Origin: Muriicola jejuensis
GTDB taxonomy: Bacteria; Bacteroidota; Bacteroidia; Flavobacteriales; Flavobacteriaceae
Direction: 5' to 3'
Assembly: GCF_010671595.1 (NCBI RefSeq)
Contig: NZ_JAABOP010000001.1
Location: 1,724,651-1,788,650 of the forward strand
DNA length: 64,000 nt
The notes below the pieces were generated by a model. That model searched no databases, had not been told where the DNA came from, and saw nothing but the letters and a program-made list of their open reading frames with translations. Made by a program: the position numbers and the translations under genes. This document shows positions 1 to 9,247 of the stretch, one piece after another (positions within the stretch are counted from its first letter, which is position 1; the number at the start of each line of letters is the position of its first letter).

Positions 1-1
1 G

Positions 2-1567
2 GAAAGAAGAACCCTCATTTATACGCTGATAGTGACCTGTGTACTCCTGAGCTATCATTGCCGGCAGACCCCGAAACCCGAACCAGCGACTGCTAAAGAG
101 ATCGGGTTATACGAAGAACCCTTTCGTCCTCAGTACCATTTCAGTCCGCCTGAGAAATGGATGAACGATCCCAATGGGCTGGTGTATCACCAGGGGATCT
201 ATCACCTGTTCTATCAGTACTATCCGGAGGATATCGTATGGGGCCCCATGCATTGGGGGCACGCCACAAGTACCGACCTGCTTCACTGGGAGAACAAGCC
301 CATCGCCCTCTATCCGGATAAGAACGGTCTGATCTTTTCGGGAAGTGCGGTGGTGGATACGGAGAACACATCGGGCCTGGGTACGAAGGACAACCCTCCC
401 CTGGTAGCCGTGTTCACTTACCACGATATGGAGAAAGAAAAAGCGGGAGGCAATGATTACCAGACCCAGGGGGTGGCTTACAGTCTTGACAACGGGGAGA
501 CCTTTACGGTCTATGAAGGCAACCCCGTATTGCTCAATTCCGAATTCAAGGATTTCAGGGACCCCAAAGTCTTTTGGGATGAGGCTATGGAACACTGGGT
601 AATGGCATTGGTGGCCGGAGATCACCTCAGGCTTTACCATTCGGACAACCTTCTCGAATGGACCTATATGAGTCGGTTTGGAGAAGACCAGGGAGCCCAC
701 GGCGGAGTATGGGAATGCCCGGATCTCTTCGAACTAAAGGTAGATGGCACCGATGAGAGGAAATGGGTGCTGCTGATCAGCATCAACCCTGGAGCTCCCA
801 ATGGGGGAAGCGGAACCCAATACTTTGTAGGGGATTTTGACGGGATCACTTTTACCTCTGACCAGCGGGAGGCGAAGTGGCTCGACAGGGGTACGGATAA
901 TTACGCCGGGGTGACCTACAACAATACACCAGGCGGTGAGAGGATCTTTATTGGTTGGATGAGCAACTGGGACTATGCCAGGGATACGCCTACCGAGGTG
1001 TGGCGCAGCGCCATGACCCTGCCCAGGACCCTGAGCCTGGCGAAATTCAACGGGGATTACACCCTGGTAAACTACCCGATCGGCAGGGTAGGGGAGCTGC
1101 TCACCAAAGAAAGCGATCTCGACCTGAAGATCGACGGTGGAGCCGAAGAAAAGATCGGTCTGGAAAGCGGTAGCCAGACCAGTTTATATTTTAAGACCGC
1201 TCTGGAAGACCTCACTTTTGTATTGAGGAACGACTCAGGGGAAGAGGTAGTCATGAAGCTCGACTCACAGGAAGGGCTCTTCAGCCTGGACCGATCCAGG
1301 AGCGGTATTGTGGACTTTCAGGAATCCTTTGGCAAAATACAGCAGATGCCGCTGAACCACCAAGAGGGGGATATCCTGGAATTCGACCTTTTTATCGACG
1401 CCTCTTCCATTGAGATCTTTATAAACAAGGGACAGTATGCCATGACGGCCCAGGTCTTCCCCACAGTACCGTACTCAGAATTCTCAATAGAGAACGGCAT
1501 GTCTGATCGGTTGGAGATCGATACCTTGGAAGTATTTACGGTTGCCGGTATTTGGAAAAATCCTTGA
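2..1567 (+). CDS. Glycoside hydrolase family 32 (levanase/fructan hydrolase), 5' end outside window
   Basis: Secreted beta-fructosidase that hydrolyses levan, inulin or sucrose-type fructans. Numbering from the GTG at base 32, the GH32 signatures are present: WMNDPNG at about residues 43-49 (Asp nucleophile), FSGSA near 102, FRDP near 175-178 (transition-state stabiliser) and WECPD near 227-231 (Glu acid/base). A C-terminal beta-sandwich follows. The reading frame stays open upstream to base 2 and spells a hydrophobic stretch ending in LSYHC, a lipobox, so the true start lies left of the window and the protein is probably a surface lipoprotein. The exact substrate cannot be read from sequence. 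Confidence 0.93.
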   Translation, partial: ERRTLIYTLIVTCVLLSYHCRQTPKPEPATAKEIGLYEEPFRPQYHFSPPEKWMNDPNGLVYHQGIYHLFYQYYPEDIVWGPMHWGHATSTDLLHWENKPIALYPDKNGLIFSGSAVVDTENTSGLGTKDNPPLVAVFTYHDMEKEKAGGNDYQTQGVAYSLDNGETFTVYEGNPVLLNSEFKDFRDPKVFWDEAMEHWVMALVAGDHLRLYHSDNLLEWTYMSRFGEDQGAHGGVWECPDLFELKVDGTDERKWVLLISINPGAPNGGSGTQYFVGDFDGITFTSDQREAKWLDRGTDNYAGVTYNNTPGGERIFIGWMSNWDYARDTPTEVWRSAMTLPRTLSLAKFNGDYTLVNYPIGRVGELLTKESDLDLKIDGGAEEKIGLESGSQTSLYFKTALEDLTFVLRNDSGEEVVMKLDSQEGLFSLDRSRSGIVDFQESFGKIQQMPLNHQEGDILEFDLFIDASSIEIFINKGQYAMTAQVFPTVPYSEFSIENGMSDRLEIDTLEVFTVAGIWKNP

Positions 1568-1584
1568 GGAGATCATGACGGGAT

Positions 1585-2163
1585 TTACAGGGTAAGAACG
1601 GGAGATTCCTCCCAGGTCATCATGGCGTTGATCAATTTAACATGAGAGAACCGACAGAGGTCTTCCAGTCGCAGGTCCTCTTCAACAATCACCTGATCGA
1701 GCAGCAGTTGATGTCTTCTCACACCTTTCAATAAAGGCTCAGCGGGTGTTATCCACCTGGTTCCGTCAAAAAAGACCAGATTCGCATAGGAGGCATCCGT
1801 AATCCGACCGTTTTGGCACATCATGATCTCATCGGTCCCGGATTGCTTTAAGAGCTCCTCTATCCAGTTTCTTTGGCCGTATTTGAAAGAATAGACACGA
1901 TCCCCAATATTCACAGGTGAGATAGAAACCACCCTTCTTTTTTTGTATTCTATAAATTCCGTGCGGACTAAACCCTGAGTTGAATAGGTCACCCGGCATT
2001 TGTAGATCCCTTTGCGCGCTCCTAAGGGGACATCAATGGAGTCCTTCAAATCAAAACTAGCACTTCCGTGGTGTTCCATCGTTCTATTCAACCTCATTTG
2101 ATGGAGATCGAGCAAGGGCATTTCCCCGTTTTGGACGCGTATGGATTCAATAAAATGGCACAT
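1585..2163 (-). CDS. pabC: Aminodeoxychorismate lyase-type class IV aminotransferase
   Basis: PLP enzyme that would release pyruvate from 4-amino-4-deoxychorismate to give p-aminobenzoate for folate synthesis. At 192 residues it is a compact class IV aminotransferase fold. The probable PLP lysine is K94 in FKYGQR, and the RITDASYANLVF and LLKGVRRHQLL stretches are typical of the family. Its start overlaps the end of pabB by 17 bases, indicating translational coupling. Family membership is clear; the lyase assignment rests mainly on the pabB neighbour, since branched-chain or D-amino-acid transaminases share the fold. Confidence 0.85.
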   Translation of the reverse strand: MCHFIESIRVQNGEMPLLDLHQMRLNRTMEHHGSASFDLKDSIDVPLGARKGIYKCRVTYSTQGLVRTEFIEYKKRRVVSISPVNIGDRVYSFKYGQRNWIEELLKQSGTDEIMMCQNGRITDASYANLVFFDGTRWITPAEPLLKGVRRHQLLLDQVIVEEDLRLEDLCRFSHVKLINAMMTWEESPVLTL

Positions 2164-3109
2164 ATACTTTGTCGATCATTTCCTGATATTCACTTTCCAG
2201 CACACTTTGGGCCGTAATCCCTCCACCACTTCTAAACTGCCCGTTTTTTTCCAAAAATCGAATGAGCACACAACTGTCCAAGGATTTCCCGTCGAAATAG
2301 AAAGCGACCCCGGTATAATATCCCCTCGGTTCAGCTTCGATGGACCGGATCAATTCCACCGTTTTTTGTTTAGGAGCCCCAGAGATGGATCCGGCAGGCA
2401 GAAGTGAATACAAGATATCTCCGAGATTGCTGGCGAAGTCCTGTGGCAGCTTAGCCCGTATTTCAGAACTCACCTGCCCGATCTTTTTACCCTGTACATT
2501 CAACACCTCGTAATACCGGTATTTGACCAGAGTGACTTCCCTGCCGACCCGACTCAGATCATTGCGCATGAGATCCACTATGGTAGCGTGTTCCGCTTCT
2601 TCCTTTCGATCGCTCATAATTCGGTGTTGAGCTTCGGGAAGATCGGCATTTATGGTGCCTTTCATGGGATAGGTGTAGAGGTAGTTTCCCTGAATTTTCA
2701 CAAAGGTTTCCGGACTGAAACTGACAAATTGATCCTCAATACAAACCGCGTATTTAGAATTGGCATTGGAAAATATGGTGCTGAGTTCCAGGTTGGTTTC
2801 TACATAGGTGGATGTGGTCAGGTTCAGCAGATAGCTGTTACCTTGCTTAAGAGCCCCTATGACCGCATCGAATTTCGTACGGTATTCTTCGAGTGAAACA
2901 GGGTTTTTGACAAAGTATGGTACTTCGGGAAGGGGTTGGCGAATACGGGATGAGTTGGTTTTACCGTTGAAGTTGTAGAGTACGTTTTGTGGGACCTGGG
3001 ACAGAGGCCATGCCAATGGCTTTTCCTGTTCAAAATCAATGATAAACAAAAAAGGTATTCCTCGTCTGCCCCAATCATTGATAGTATGTTGAATAGGTGT
3101 CTTTTCCAT
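2147..3109 (-). CDS. pabB: Aminodeoxychorismate synthase component I
   Basis: Chorismate-binding enzyme that aminates chorismate to aminodeoxychorismate, the first step of the p-aminobenzoate branch of folate synthesis. The C-terminal half carries the family motifs PAGSISGAPK, EAEPRGYYTG, SCVLIR and RSGGGI. The 320-residue length fits the short PabB form found in Bacteroidota rather than anthranilate synthase. It is the first gene of a two-gene operon with pabC, which it overlaps. No glutamine amidotransferase subunit (PabA) is encoded next to it. Confidence 0.92.
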   Translation of the reverse strand: MEKTPIQHTINDWGRRGIPFLFIIDFEQEKPLAWPLSQVPQNVLYNFNGKTNSSRIRQPLPEVPYFVKNPVSLEEYRTKFDAVIGALKQGNSYLLNLTTSTYVETNLELSTIFSNANSKYAVCIEDQFVSFSPETFVKIQGNYLYTYPMKGTINADLPEAQHRIMSDRKEEAEHATIVDLMRNDLSRVGREVTLVKYRYYEVLNVQGKKIGQVSSEIRAKLPQDFASNLGDILYSLLPAGSISGAPKQKTVELIRSIEAEPRGYYTGVAFYFDGKSLDSCVLIRFLEKNGQFRSGGGITAQSVLESEYQEMIDKVYVPFY

Positions 3110-3284
3110 TTCAGGCGAACAAAGAAAATAAATCGAACTAGAAAAGGGTGATTTTTAACATATCAACTTTCCGGGATGCCCCTTGTCAAAGATGGTGTGG
3201 ACTTGTATAGGGGAAACACCTGGGGGCCAAAAGAGATTGATCGACTTTTTTCATATCTTAAGGGCTCAATTAAAACCAACCACA

Positions 3285-3989
3285 ATGAAAAAACTAACTT
3301 TTGCCCTGGCATTCCTTATGTCGGTCACCCTCCTGGCCCAGGAGGGGTATTTTACCACTTACAACTTCACCGTGAAACCCGAACATGAAAGTGCCGTCCT
3401 GGGGCTGATCTCGGACTATTTTTCAACCCATAAGATCGAAGGCGTCACCGTTTCCCTCTGGGAAAATCATTTCAGGGATAGCGGAAATAATTTCACACAC
3501 GGGATCGTATTCTCCGGATCCCTGGATGCCATGGGGACGCAGTATTCCTCAGACGGGGGAGAAGAATGGATGTTATTCCTCACCCGGATGAACCAGCATA
3601 TAGAAGAAGGTTTTAGTGCAGCCATGGGGACCCTTCAGAGAAGTTGGGGCGATATGAGCGCCCAATACCCCGTCCAAAACTACTACATCGTACAGGTAGA
3701 CAATACCGATGCCTTCAGGAGCGCATACGAAAAGTATCATACTTCGGCCTTGCGGAAGGGGTGGATGAATATGTACGGAAGCTTTACTACCGGCATAGGG
3801 CCCGATGGGGGTTCACATTGGGCCATTACAGGATACAAAGACTTTAAAAGCGCCATGGGTGGATCCAATGCCGTTCTCACTGAGTCCGAAAGAACGGCCA
3901 GGGACAAAGCATGGAACACCTTCCGGGAGACCAATGGCGGGGCCAAAATGATCAGATCCGGAACCCGACTATTGCTGGGTCAATGGTAA
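3285..3989 (+). CDS. Secreted protein of unknown function
   Basis: 234-residue protein with a clear signal peptide (MKKLTFALAFLMSVTLLAQ). The start at 3285 was chosen because the signal peptide begins there, although the frame is open further upstream. The mature part has two similar-looking halves around FTHGIVFSGSLDAMG and SHWAITGYKDFKSAMGG, which may be a duplicated alpha/beta domain. I do not recognise the family. It stands alone between the divergent pabBC operon and a convergent gene. Confidence 0.75.
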   Translation: MKKLTFALAFLMSVTLLAQEGYFTTYNFTVKPEHESAVLGLISDYFSTHKIEGVTVSLWENHFRDSGNNFTHGIVFSGSLDAMGTQYSSDGGEEWMLFLTRMNQHIEEGFSAAMGTLQRSWGDMSAQYPVQNYYIVQVDNTDAFRSAYEKYHTSALRKGWMNMYGSFTTGIGPDGGSHWAITGYKDFKSAMGGSNAVLTESERTARDKAWNTFRETNGGAKMIRSGTRLLLGQW

Positions 3990-4043
3990 ACAGTTTCTTC
4001 AGAGGATAATTAATAAACGAAATATCCGCTTGGCTTTCGGTAC

Positions 4044-4586
4044 CTATCCTGCATGAGCATAGGCATCCCTTAACCAGTCCTTTAATTCCTGATCGATATC
4101 TTCGGGTTTTTCCAGCCTGACCCTATGGGTGCACATGGTGCCAAAAGGCCCGGAATTCTCAAGTCGGGTAGTGGTGGGATACCCCGGAAGTTTAAGCCCC
4201 AGGTCCAGTCTGCTTTTGGTAGCGGGACTGATCAGGGCGAACTGTTTTTTACGAACAAAGCTCACCGTGGTCTTCTTGGGGACCACATTAACATCCTCCC
4301 CCAGGGCAGAAACGAAGTTTTTTACTTTCTCAAATACCGGCAGGAGGTGTTCTTTTCCCTGGTATTGGCCTGCGACCAGGTTATCTGTAGGTGTGTCCTC
4401 CCCTTTAGACAGGTGGACGATGGTGTTTGCAAAGCCATGGGTGACCCCGTGTTCTTTTTTAAGGTAATTGACGGCCTCCGAATGTTTTGTGAACGATTTT
4501 GTCTTGAGAAGCTTAACCCATTCTTCAAGCGGTTTTCCCGTTTTGGAGGGCATATTTTCGATCATGCTCTGTAGGGCTTTATCCAT
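4044..4586 (-). CDS. DUF4287 and DUF5655 domain protein
   Basis: 180-residue soluble protein. Residues 1-60 match the DUF4287 pattern (KTGKPLEEW, HSEAVNYLKKEHGVTHGFAN). The C-terminal half matches DUF5655 (HLLPVFEKV, VSFVRKKQFALISPATKSRL, THRVRLEKPEDID), a domain often described as a predicted transport or nucleic-acid-associated fold. No catalytic motif is visible. It is a single-gene unit with no signal peptide, and its cellular role is unknown. Confidence 0.8.
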   Translation of the reverse strand: MDKALQSMIENMPSKTGKPLEEWVKLLKTKSFTKHSEAVNYLKKEHGVTHGFANTIVHLSKGEDTPTDNLVAGQYQGKEHLLPVFEKVKNFVSALGEDVNVVPKKTTVSFVRKKQFALISPATKSRLDLGLKLPGYPTTTRLENSGPFGTMCTHRVRLEKPEDIDQELKDWLRDAYAHAG

Positions 4587-4642
4587 CTTTTAAAGTTAAA
4601 GGGTTATGGAATGTGAAAGGAGACACAGGAATTCTTTCCAGA

Positions 4643-5512
4643 TCAGATTGGGGTGGCTCCGGACCCGAAGTGCTTGTCCATCGCTTTTTCCAGGGAGGTC
4701 CGGCTGATGATTTTTTTTGGGGTCTGATCGTGTTTTCCCTCATTCAGGAGGTCGAGGTTCTTGGACATGAATTCATAATAAAATGAAAAGATGATATCCT
4801 GCATTTTTTCCTTGCAGTCCATTTCCTTCCTTCCGGTGATGACCAGGGCGACGTAATGCTTTATAAAACCCTGAACGTAGATCTGATAGGGGCCATAAGG
4901 CAGGATAGACAAATGCTGATGCTGTCCCAGAGCGTGCTTTTGGATATGGTCGTTGATCACCCCGCAGATGACAGAGATCTTCGATTCGTCCACGATGTCG
5001 TTCTCCTGGAAAGAGGCCTTTAAATTTCCAGATTTTCGGTCGATCACCAGGGTTTGAACAATGACTGCGGATTTGAGCTGTTTCTCTGCCTTTTTTGTGG
5101 AAGAGGCCGACCTGAAGAGACCAGTAAAGTTCTTCCAGCCGCGGCTTAAATTCCTTGCCGGGGCCGACCTTCTGTCTCTTTTTTCCTTTTTTCTCTCAGC
5201 CTTTTCCTTTTCAAGTAAGGCTGAGGTAAGGGGTGCGAAGATGGCCGCCACAGTGGCCGGGTCCTTTTCTATTTCAGTTTTCAGCACTTGCAGTACCTGT
5301 CCTCTCAGGGATTCCTCACTCTCCTTTTTGACCTCCTCCATCTTGCGGCTCAGCTCGGCATCCAGCTTCCTGATCAGTTCATTTTGCTGCAGTTCCTGTT
5401 TCTCCATTCGGAGGATGCGCTCAGAAAGTTGTTCCAGGGCCTTGTGCTCCCCGGGGAGAAGGATGTCCCTGAGCAGTTCTAATTTGTCCTGATTTTTGGT
5501 GCTGGTGGCCAT
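4643..5512 (-). CDS. Coiled-coil protein with conserved C-terminal domain, unknown function
   Basis: 289 residues. About 20-100 form a long charged coiled coil rich in Glu and Lys, followed by a very basic linker (EKAERKKEKRDRR). A C-terminal globular domain of about 130 residues starts around KSAVIVQTLVIDRKSGNL and may have a roadblock/LC7-like or profilin-like alpha/beta fold. It is encoded 10 bases after the small coiled-coil gene at 5523-5885, so the two probably form an operon and may act as a complex. No enzymatic motif was seen. Confidence 0.7.
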   Translation of the reverse strand: MATSTKNQDKLELLRDILLPGEHKALEQLSERILRMEKQELQQNELIRKLDAELSRKMEEVKKESEESLRGQVLQVLKTEIEKDPATVAAIFAPLTSALLEKEKAERKKEKRDRRSAPARNLSRGWKNFTGLFRSASSTKKAEKQLKSAVIVQTLVIDRKSGNLKASFQENDIVDESKISVICGVINDHIQKHALGQHQHLSILPYGPYQIYVQGFIKHYVALVITGRKEMDCKEKMQDIIFSFYYEFMSKNLDLLNEGKHDQTPKKIISRTSLEKAMDKHFGSGATPI

Positions 5513-5522
5513 GGGTTCCGGT

Positions 5523-5885
5523 CTAGGAGTTCTTTACCTTTTTGCCGAGTTCAATGAGGAGGTCGCCCAGGCTTTGGGCGTCTAACTGTTCTTTTTCCAG
5601 GGATTCGAAGCGATCCTCGATCTTGTCTTCCAGTTCCGTGATCCGGATATTGACATCTGTAGACACATCGTTGATGGCCATTCTAAGGTCCGTGCGAACG
5701 GCCTCTATGAGTTCCTCCAGTTGTTTTTTCTTGCTGATGATGTCCTTTTTCAGGAGTTCGAACTCCGACTCATAGGCCTGGATGTTCTCTCCGAAGATCA
5801 GGTTTTTGATGAGCTCTATTTTGGAGGCGGTCTCCAGATCGGTTTTTCGGGTGTTGTGGAGGGTAAAATTTTCTTCGTTGGTCAT
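5523..5885 (-). CDS. Small coiled-coil protein
   Basis: 120 residues (128 if translation begins at the in-frame ATG at 5909). Residues 30-100 are a nearly continuous coiled coil (SEFELLKKDIISKKKQLEEL, RITELEDKIEDRFESLEKEQ). It is the first gene of a pair with the 289-residue coiled-coil protein just downstream, and heteromeric coiled-coil pairing is a reasonable inference. Function unknown. The start choice is uncertain because neither ATG has a strong ribosome binding site, as is usual in Bacteroidota. Confidence 0.6.
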   Translation of the reverse strand: MTNEENFTLHNTRKTDLETASKIELIKNLIFGENIQAYESEFELLKKDIISKKKQLEELIEAVRTDLRMAINDVSTDVNIRITELEDKIEDRFESLEKEQLDAQSLGDLLIELGKKVKNS

Positions 5886-6031
5886 GCGGTCTTCATATTT
5901 GAAAAGCAATAGGCTTTAAAAAGTAAAACAGGTCATTTTCACTATACACTCAAATATAGAAAATTTAAGAAGACCTTGCCAGAGCTCAGGGGAATACATA
6001 TTTTTAGTTATCAACTCCTTGTTATAATTCT

Positions 6032-6310
6032 ATGGTCAAAGGTTTAGGGATCATGCTCCTGGTCTTTCTGGTCGTCGCCGTCCTGGGATGGTTGGCCACC
6101 AAAATGGGGAATGTCCCAGAGGAAAAAATGGTAAAGATCAGAAAGTATTTCTTTTCCTTTTACGGGTTGTTCCTGATCGTACAGGGCTCCTTGCACCTTT
6201 GGGAAGACAAAGGGATCGGTGCGATGGCAATAAATATCCCCCTCGGTATCGTCATTGCCTGGGCAGCCATGTCCGGGAAGATGAATCCACCAACCAAAAA
6301 GACCTCCTGA
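6032..6310 (+). CDS. Small inner-membrane protein
   Basis: 92 residues with three hydrophobic segments: residues 5-23, about 40-55 and about 66-80. Short charged loops separate them (NVPEEKMVKIRK) and the tail is Lys-rich. No known family was recognised. It is monocistronic, ends nine bases before the convergent HTH gene, and is oriented opposite to its neighbours. Confidence 0.65.
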   Translation: MVKGLGIMLLVFLVVAVLGWLATKMGNVPEEKMVKIRKYFFSFYGLFLIVQGSLHLWEDKGIGAMAINIPLGIVIAWAAMSGKMNPPTKKTS

Positions 6311-6318
6311 TACCCCAG

Positions 6319-6513
6319 TCAAACTTCCAGGCTGAAGAGATCCTCTACGCTGCACTTAAAGATCCTGGCCAGTTTTAATCCCAGCTCAAGGGAGGGGAAG
6401 TACTTGTTGTTCTCTATGGCGTTGATGGTCTGTCGGGAAACATCCAGCCGGTTCGCCAGATCTTCCTGAGTCATATCGTGAGTAACCCTGTGTATTTTGA
6501 TAGTATTTTTCAT
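6319..6513 (-). CDS. XRE-family HTH transcriptional regulator
   Basis: 64-residue single-domain Cro/CI-type repressor: the helix-turn-helix is TQEDLANRLDVSRQTINAIE and the EDLF tail is typical of the YgzD/YozG-like small regulators. It sits 2 bases after the membrane-protein gene at 6516-6971. This recurring pairing in Bacteria and Archaea usually has the regulator controlling its own operon. The AT-rich palindromes at 7008-7060 are the likely binding region. Confidence 0.88.
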   Translation of the reverse strand: MKNTIKIHRVTHDMTQEDLANRLDVSRQTINAIENNKYFPSLELGLKLARIFKCSVEDLFSLEV

Positions 6514-6515
6514 AA

Positions 6516-6971
6516 TCAGGAAGCGTAGTGTTTGTGGAGGGAATAGCGCAGCCTCAGGTTGAAGAAGAGGATGATCGTAAAGAGGTTAAACACCAGGATG
6601 TGGAAATAGGACAGGCCAAAGATCAGCAGGGTCGCCAGGATCATGATGGCGTAATTGACGTACAATGACCAGATCAGGGAGTCGAGGCGTAGTTTGGAGA
6701 TGAGTTCGTCTTCGACCTTCTCCCTGCTGAAGCTGTGGATGATCCCGGCCACGATGATGATGATCGTGAGCAACTCATCCAGGATGCCGTTATGTATCCA
6801 GATGCCATTCGGACGCAGAAAATCGTCTGTGCCAAACAGGTCGGGTACAGGCACCACCAGCAGGTCGTCAAACTGATCGGTGAACCACAGGTAAGAACCG
6901 ATAATGAGGGAGAGGTAGAAGATCCACCCGGAGATGGTTTTGAACCGGTTGGGAAAGAGATAATTTTTCAT
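6516..6971 (-). CDS. Integral membrane protein paired with HTH regulator
   Basis: 151 residues counted from the ATG at 6969-6971, chosen over an upstream in-frame ATG because the preceding residues look untranslated. It has four hydrophobic segments in two hairpins separated by a polar loop (HSFSREKVEDELISKLRLDS). It is the first gene of the two-gene unit with the XRE regulator. The RLDSLIW and NYAIMILATLLIFG stretches resemble proteins in other HTH-membrane modules. No transport or enzymatic motif; function unknown. Confidence 0.7.
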   Translation of the reverse strand: MKNYLFPNRFKTISGWIFYLSLIIGSYLWFTDQFDDLLVVPVPDLFGTDDFLRPNGIWIHNGILDELLTIIIIVAGIIHSFSREKVEDELISKLRLDSLIWSLYVNYAIMILATLLIFGLSYFHILVFNLFTIILFFNLRLRYSLHKHYAS

Positions 6972-7004
6972 GTTATACAAGATTAGATTTATCAAAAGTA
7001 TAAA

Positions 7005-7066
7005 AAACATTACATAATGTAAAATATATTATACATAAAGTAAAAAATAATGTATAAAAGAGAGTT
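7005..7066. promoter_or_regulatory. AT-rich palindromic operator candidate
   Basis: Upstream of the membrane protein/HTH unit lie several overlapping short palindromes of the form TTACATAATGTAA, followed by related half sites (TATACATAAAGTA and ATAATGTATAA). The arrangement suits binding by a small XRE dimer and would cover the promoter. This is inference from symmetry and position only. Confidence 0.4.
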
Positions 7067-7105
7067 AACTGAAACCGGAATCAATAACTTTATTGGAGGG
7101 AAGAA

Positions 7106-8062
7106 TTAATCAAGGGAGCGAAAGAATTCCCATATTTCATCGCAGGCGTTTATTTCCCGACTGGTATGGCCAATGATCCTTTTTCCCAGATACTGCCTTC
7201 CGCCTGGCCAGGTATGCCCACCACCCTTGATATCGTATACTTTCAGGTCTCCTCCTGACCGGCATCCCTCAAAATTTCGAATAGACACAGAAGTGCCATC
7301 CCATCGCATGCGGTCAGTGAGATGTTCAGGAGGGAGTTCTTCATGACAGCCGTTTTTTTCCTTCCAGAATTTTACAAAATCTTCATGGGAGAGAATACTC
7401 CCTCTGCTTTTGCCGAATAGCTTGATCTCGCCTCCCTCGTAGGGAACAATAGGATCATCGGTGCCGTTCATCACAAGAACGCCAACCGGCTGAGAAGGGT
7501 TACATTCTCCATAGTAACCCTCGGATAGGGTTGCGGTAAGAATAGCGCCTCCACGGAACAGGTCGGCCCGGTCACAGAGCAATCGAGTACTCATGAATCC
7601 ACCGTTAGACATTCCTGTCGTAAAGATCCTATTCGTATCGATGGGGTATTCTTTTTTCAGGCGTTCAATGATGGCCGTGATAAAACCCACATCATCAACC
7701 CCGATGTTTTCGGGTTTTAAGTGTTCTTTCCTGCCGTCATTCCAGTTTTTTGCGATAGCATCCGGATAGACCGCGATAAAACCATCTCGGTCTGCCAATT
7801 CATTGAACCTCCCATAGGTGAGCCTAACCGTGCCTTTCCCGGTGCCACCCCCACCGTGAAGATGAAACAACACGGGAAGAGCACCTCCCATTTTGGCCTC
7901 AGGGGGTAGGTGTATCCAGTATGTACGTTCCCGGTTTTGCCAGGTCAGGCTATGGCGGATGATATCCCTGCCTTCGCCCATAGTACTGGAAACCAAGAGA
8001 GTTCCCATACTGCCAAAGGCAGCCAGGATGAGAAATTTTGCAAAGGAAAATTTATATAACAT
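7106..8062 (-). CDS. LpqC/PHB-depolymerase-like secreted esterase
   Basis: Alpha/beta-hydrolase of the poly(3-hydroxybutyrate) depolymerase/feruloyl esterase group (COG3509). It has an N-terminal signal peptide, the oxyanion region HLHGGGGTGKG near 68-78, nucleophile Ser152 in TGMSNGGF, an acid-loop candidate NGTDDPIVPYEGG, and a catalytic His candidate in GGGHTWPGG. The 318-residue length is normal for the family. It probably cleaves ester side chains from plant or algal polysaccharides or short polyesters; the substrate cannot be fixed. Monocistronic. Confidence 0.87.
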   Translation of the reverse strand: MLYKFSFAKFLILAAFGSMGTLLVSSTMGEGRDIIRHSLTWQNRERTYWIHLPPEAKMGGALPVLFHLHGGGGTGKGTVRLTYGRFNELADRDGFIAVYPDAIAKNWNDGRKEHLKPENIGVDDVGFITAIIERLKKEYPIDTNRIFTTGMSNGGFMSTRLLCDRADLFRGGAILTATLSEGYYGECNPSQPVGVLVMNGTDDPIVPYEGGEIKLFGKSRGSILSHEDFVKFWKEKNGCHEELPPEHLTDRMRWDGTSVSIRNFEGCRSGGDLKVYDIKGGGHTWPGGRQYLGKRIIGHTSREINACDEIWEFFRSLD

Positions 8063-8141
8063 CCCTTAACATCTTACAAATCCCATGCCATAGGAAGCTA
8101 TTTTCCAGAACCATTTGGGGCTGTATATTGGCAGAGGAGTC

Positions 8142-8882
8142 TCAACTAACTTCAATCGCATTTTCTTGTTCTTCCTTATCTTCCTGTATCTGCCTCGCCT
8201 TGGAAACAGCGGAGGAAACGAGTCCGGCCGGTACGGTCACCACCCCCACACCTATGATCAGGACAAAAAAGGTGAAGATCTTTCCTCCCAGGGTGATGGG
8301 ATACACATCTCCGTATCCCACAGTGGTTAGGGTAACGATGGCCCACCACAGGCTGTGAAAGATGGAGGAGAATACCTCGGGCTGGGCTTCATACTCAAAA
8401 AAATAGATCCCGCAGGAGGTGAGATAGGTAAAGATCCCTGTGATGATCAAAAAGAGCACGATCTCCTCTTTCACCAGTTTGGCTGCGATATGTATGCGCT
8501 GCATCGCCCGGTTGTACCGGATCAGTTTCAGGGCGCGGAAGATCCTGAAAATGCGGAATGCCCTCAAAGCCCTGAGATCGAAAGCTTTGGTGAGGTAGAA
8601 AGGAAGGATGGCGAACAGGTCGATCATCCCATAAAAACTGAAGATATACTTCCAGGGGTTCCTCGCTATAAAGATGCGAAGGAGATACTCTGCCGTAAAG
8701 ACAATAACACAGAATACCTCAAAGGAATATAGAGTTTCCAGCATTACCGGATCATTGTTGGGCAGGGTCTCCACCGCAAAGCCGATCAGGGAGGCAATGA
8801 TCAGGAATTGAATGCTGTAGTCAAAAATCTTTCCCTGGCGGGTCGAATTGTCGTCGATCAGGAGGCGCAGTTTTTCTTTCAT
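8142..8882 (-). CDS. Voltage-gated-type potassium channel
   Basis: 246-residue six-helix ion channel of the Kv superfamily, numbered from the ATG at 8880-8882 (an upstream in-frame ATG at 8933 is less likely). Segment S4 shows the arginine ladder RALRAFRIFRIFRALK. The pore loop carries the potassium selectivity filter TVGYGD, followed by S6 with GVVTVPAGLVSS. The C-terminus is short and acidic, with no RCK domain. It is expected to form homotetramers in the inner membrane. Monocistronic. Confidence 0.92.
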   Translation of the reverse strand: MKEKLRLLIDDNSTRQGKIFDYSIQFLIIASLIGFAVETLPNNDPVMLETLYSFEVFCVIVFTAEYLLRIFIARNPWKYIFSFYGMIDLFAILPFYLTKAFDLRALRAFRIFRIFRALKLIRYNRAMQRIHIAAKLVKEEIVLFLIITGIFTYLTSCGIYFFEYEAQPEVFSSIFHSLWWAIVTLTTVGYGDVYPITLGGKIFTFFVLIIGVGVVTVPAGLVSSAVSKARQIQEDKEEQENAIEVS

Positions 8883-9247
8883 GGCCGTCTTTCTTTTGAG
8901 GATTATAGGACCTAAAATAAAACTAAAAACCATTGGAAGTCAAAAGGCCCTCAATCGATATCTGTTTGGCCCGATCCTTTGGGCTCTCAGATCCTAATTG
9001 GAATTGTAGAAAGTACTGGGAAAAATGTACCGTCACCTGTTTATGCGGAGTCCCAAATGATCGGTCCATACATCCTATTGCTCTTTGTCGGCTTTCTGAT
9101 CTCTCTCCAATCGGCTTCCGATACCTGCACCCAGAGCGAGGAATAGGATTCTTGCTTGTTCTGCCCACAGGAGCTACAGAGCAGGGAGGTGGTTATGAGG
9201 CATAGTGATTTTCCCGTCTCTGATTTGAGTATTGTTTTTCGATGAAT
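8883..9247. other. Intergenic region without recognisable gene
   Basis: About 365 bases between the channel gene and the broken VOC gene. Reading frames here have no family signature, and those that exist use unlikely codons. I see no repeat, RNA gene or clear terminator in it. Confidence 0.5.

Noticed and set aside
1..31. Start of the GH32 gene at the GTG of position 32
   Set aside because: The frame is open to the left edge and upstream residues form the first half of a lipoprotein signal, so the gene begins outside the window.
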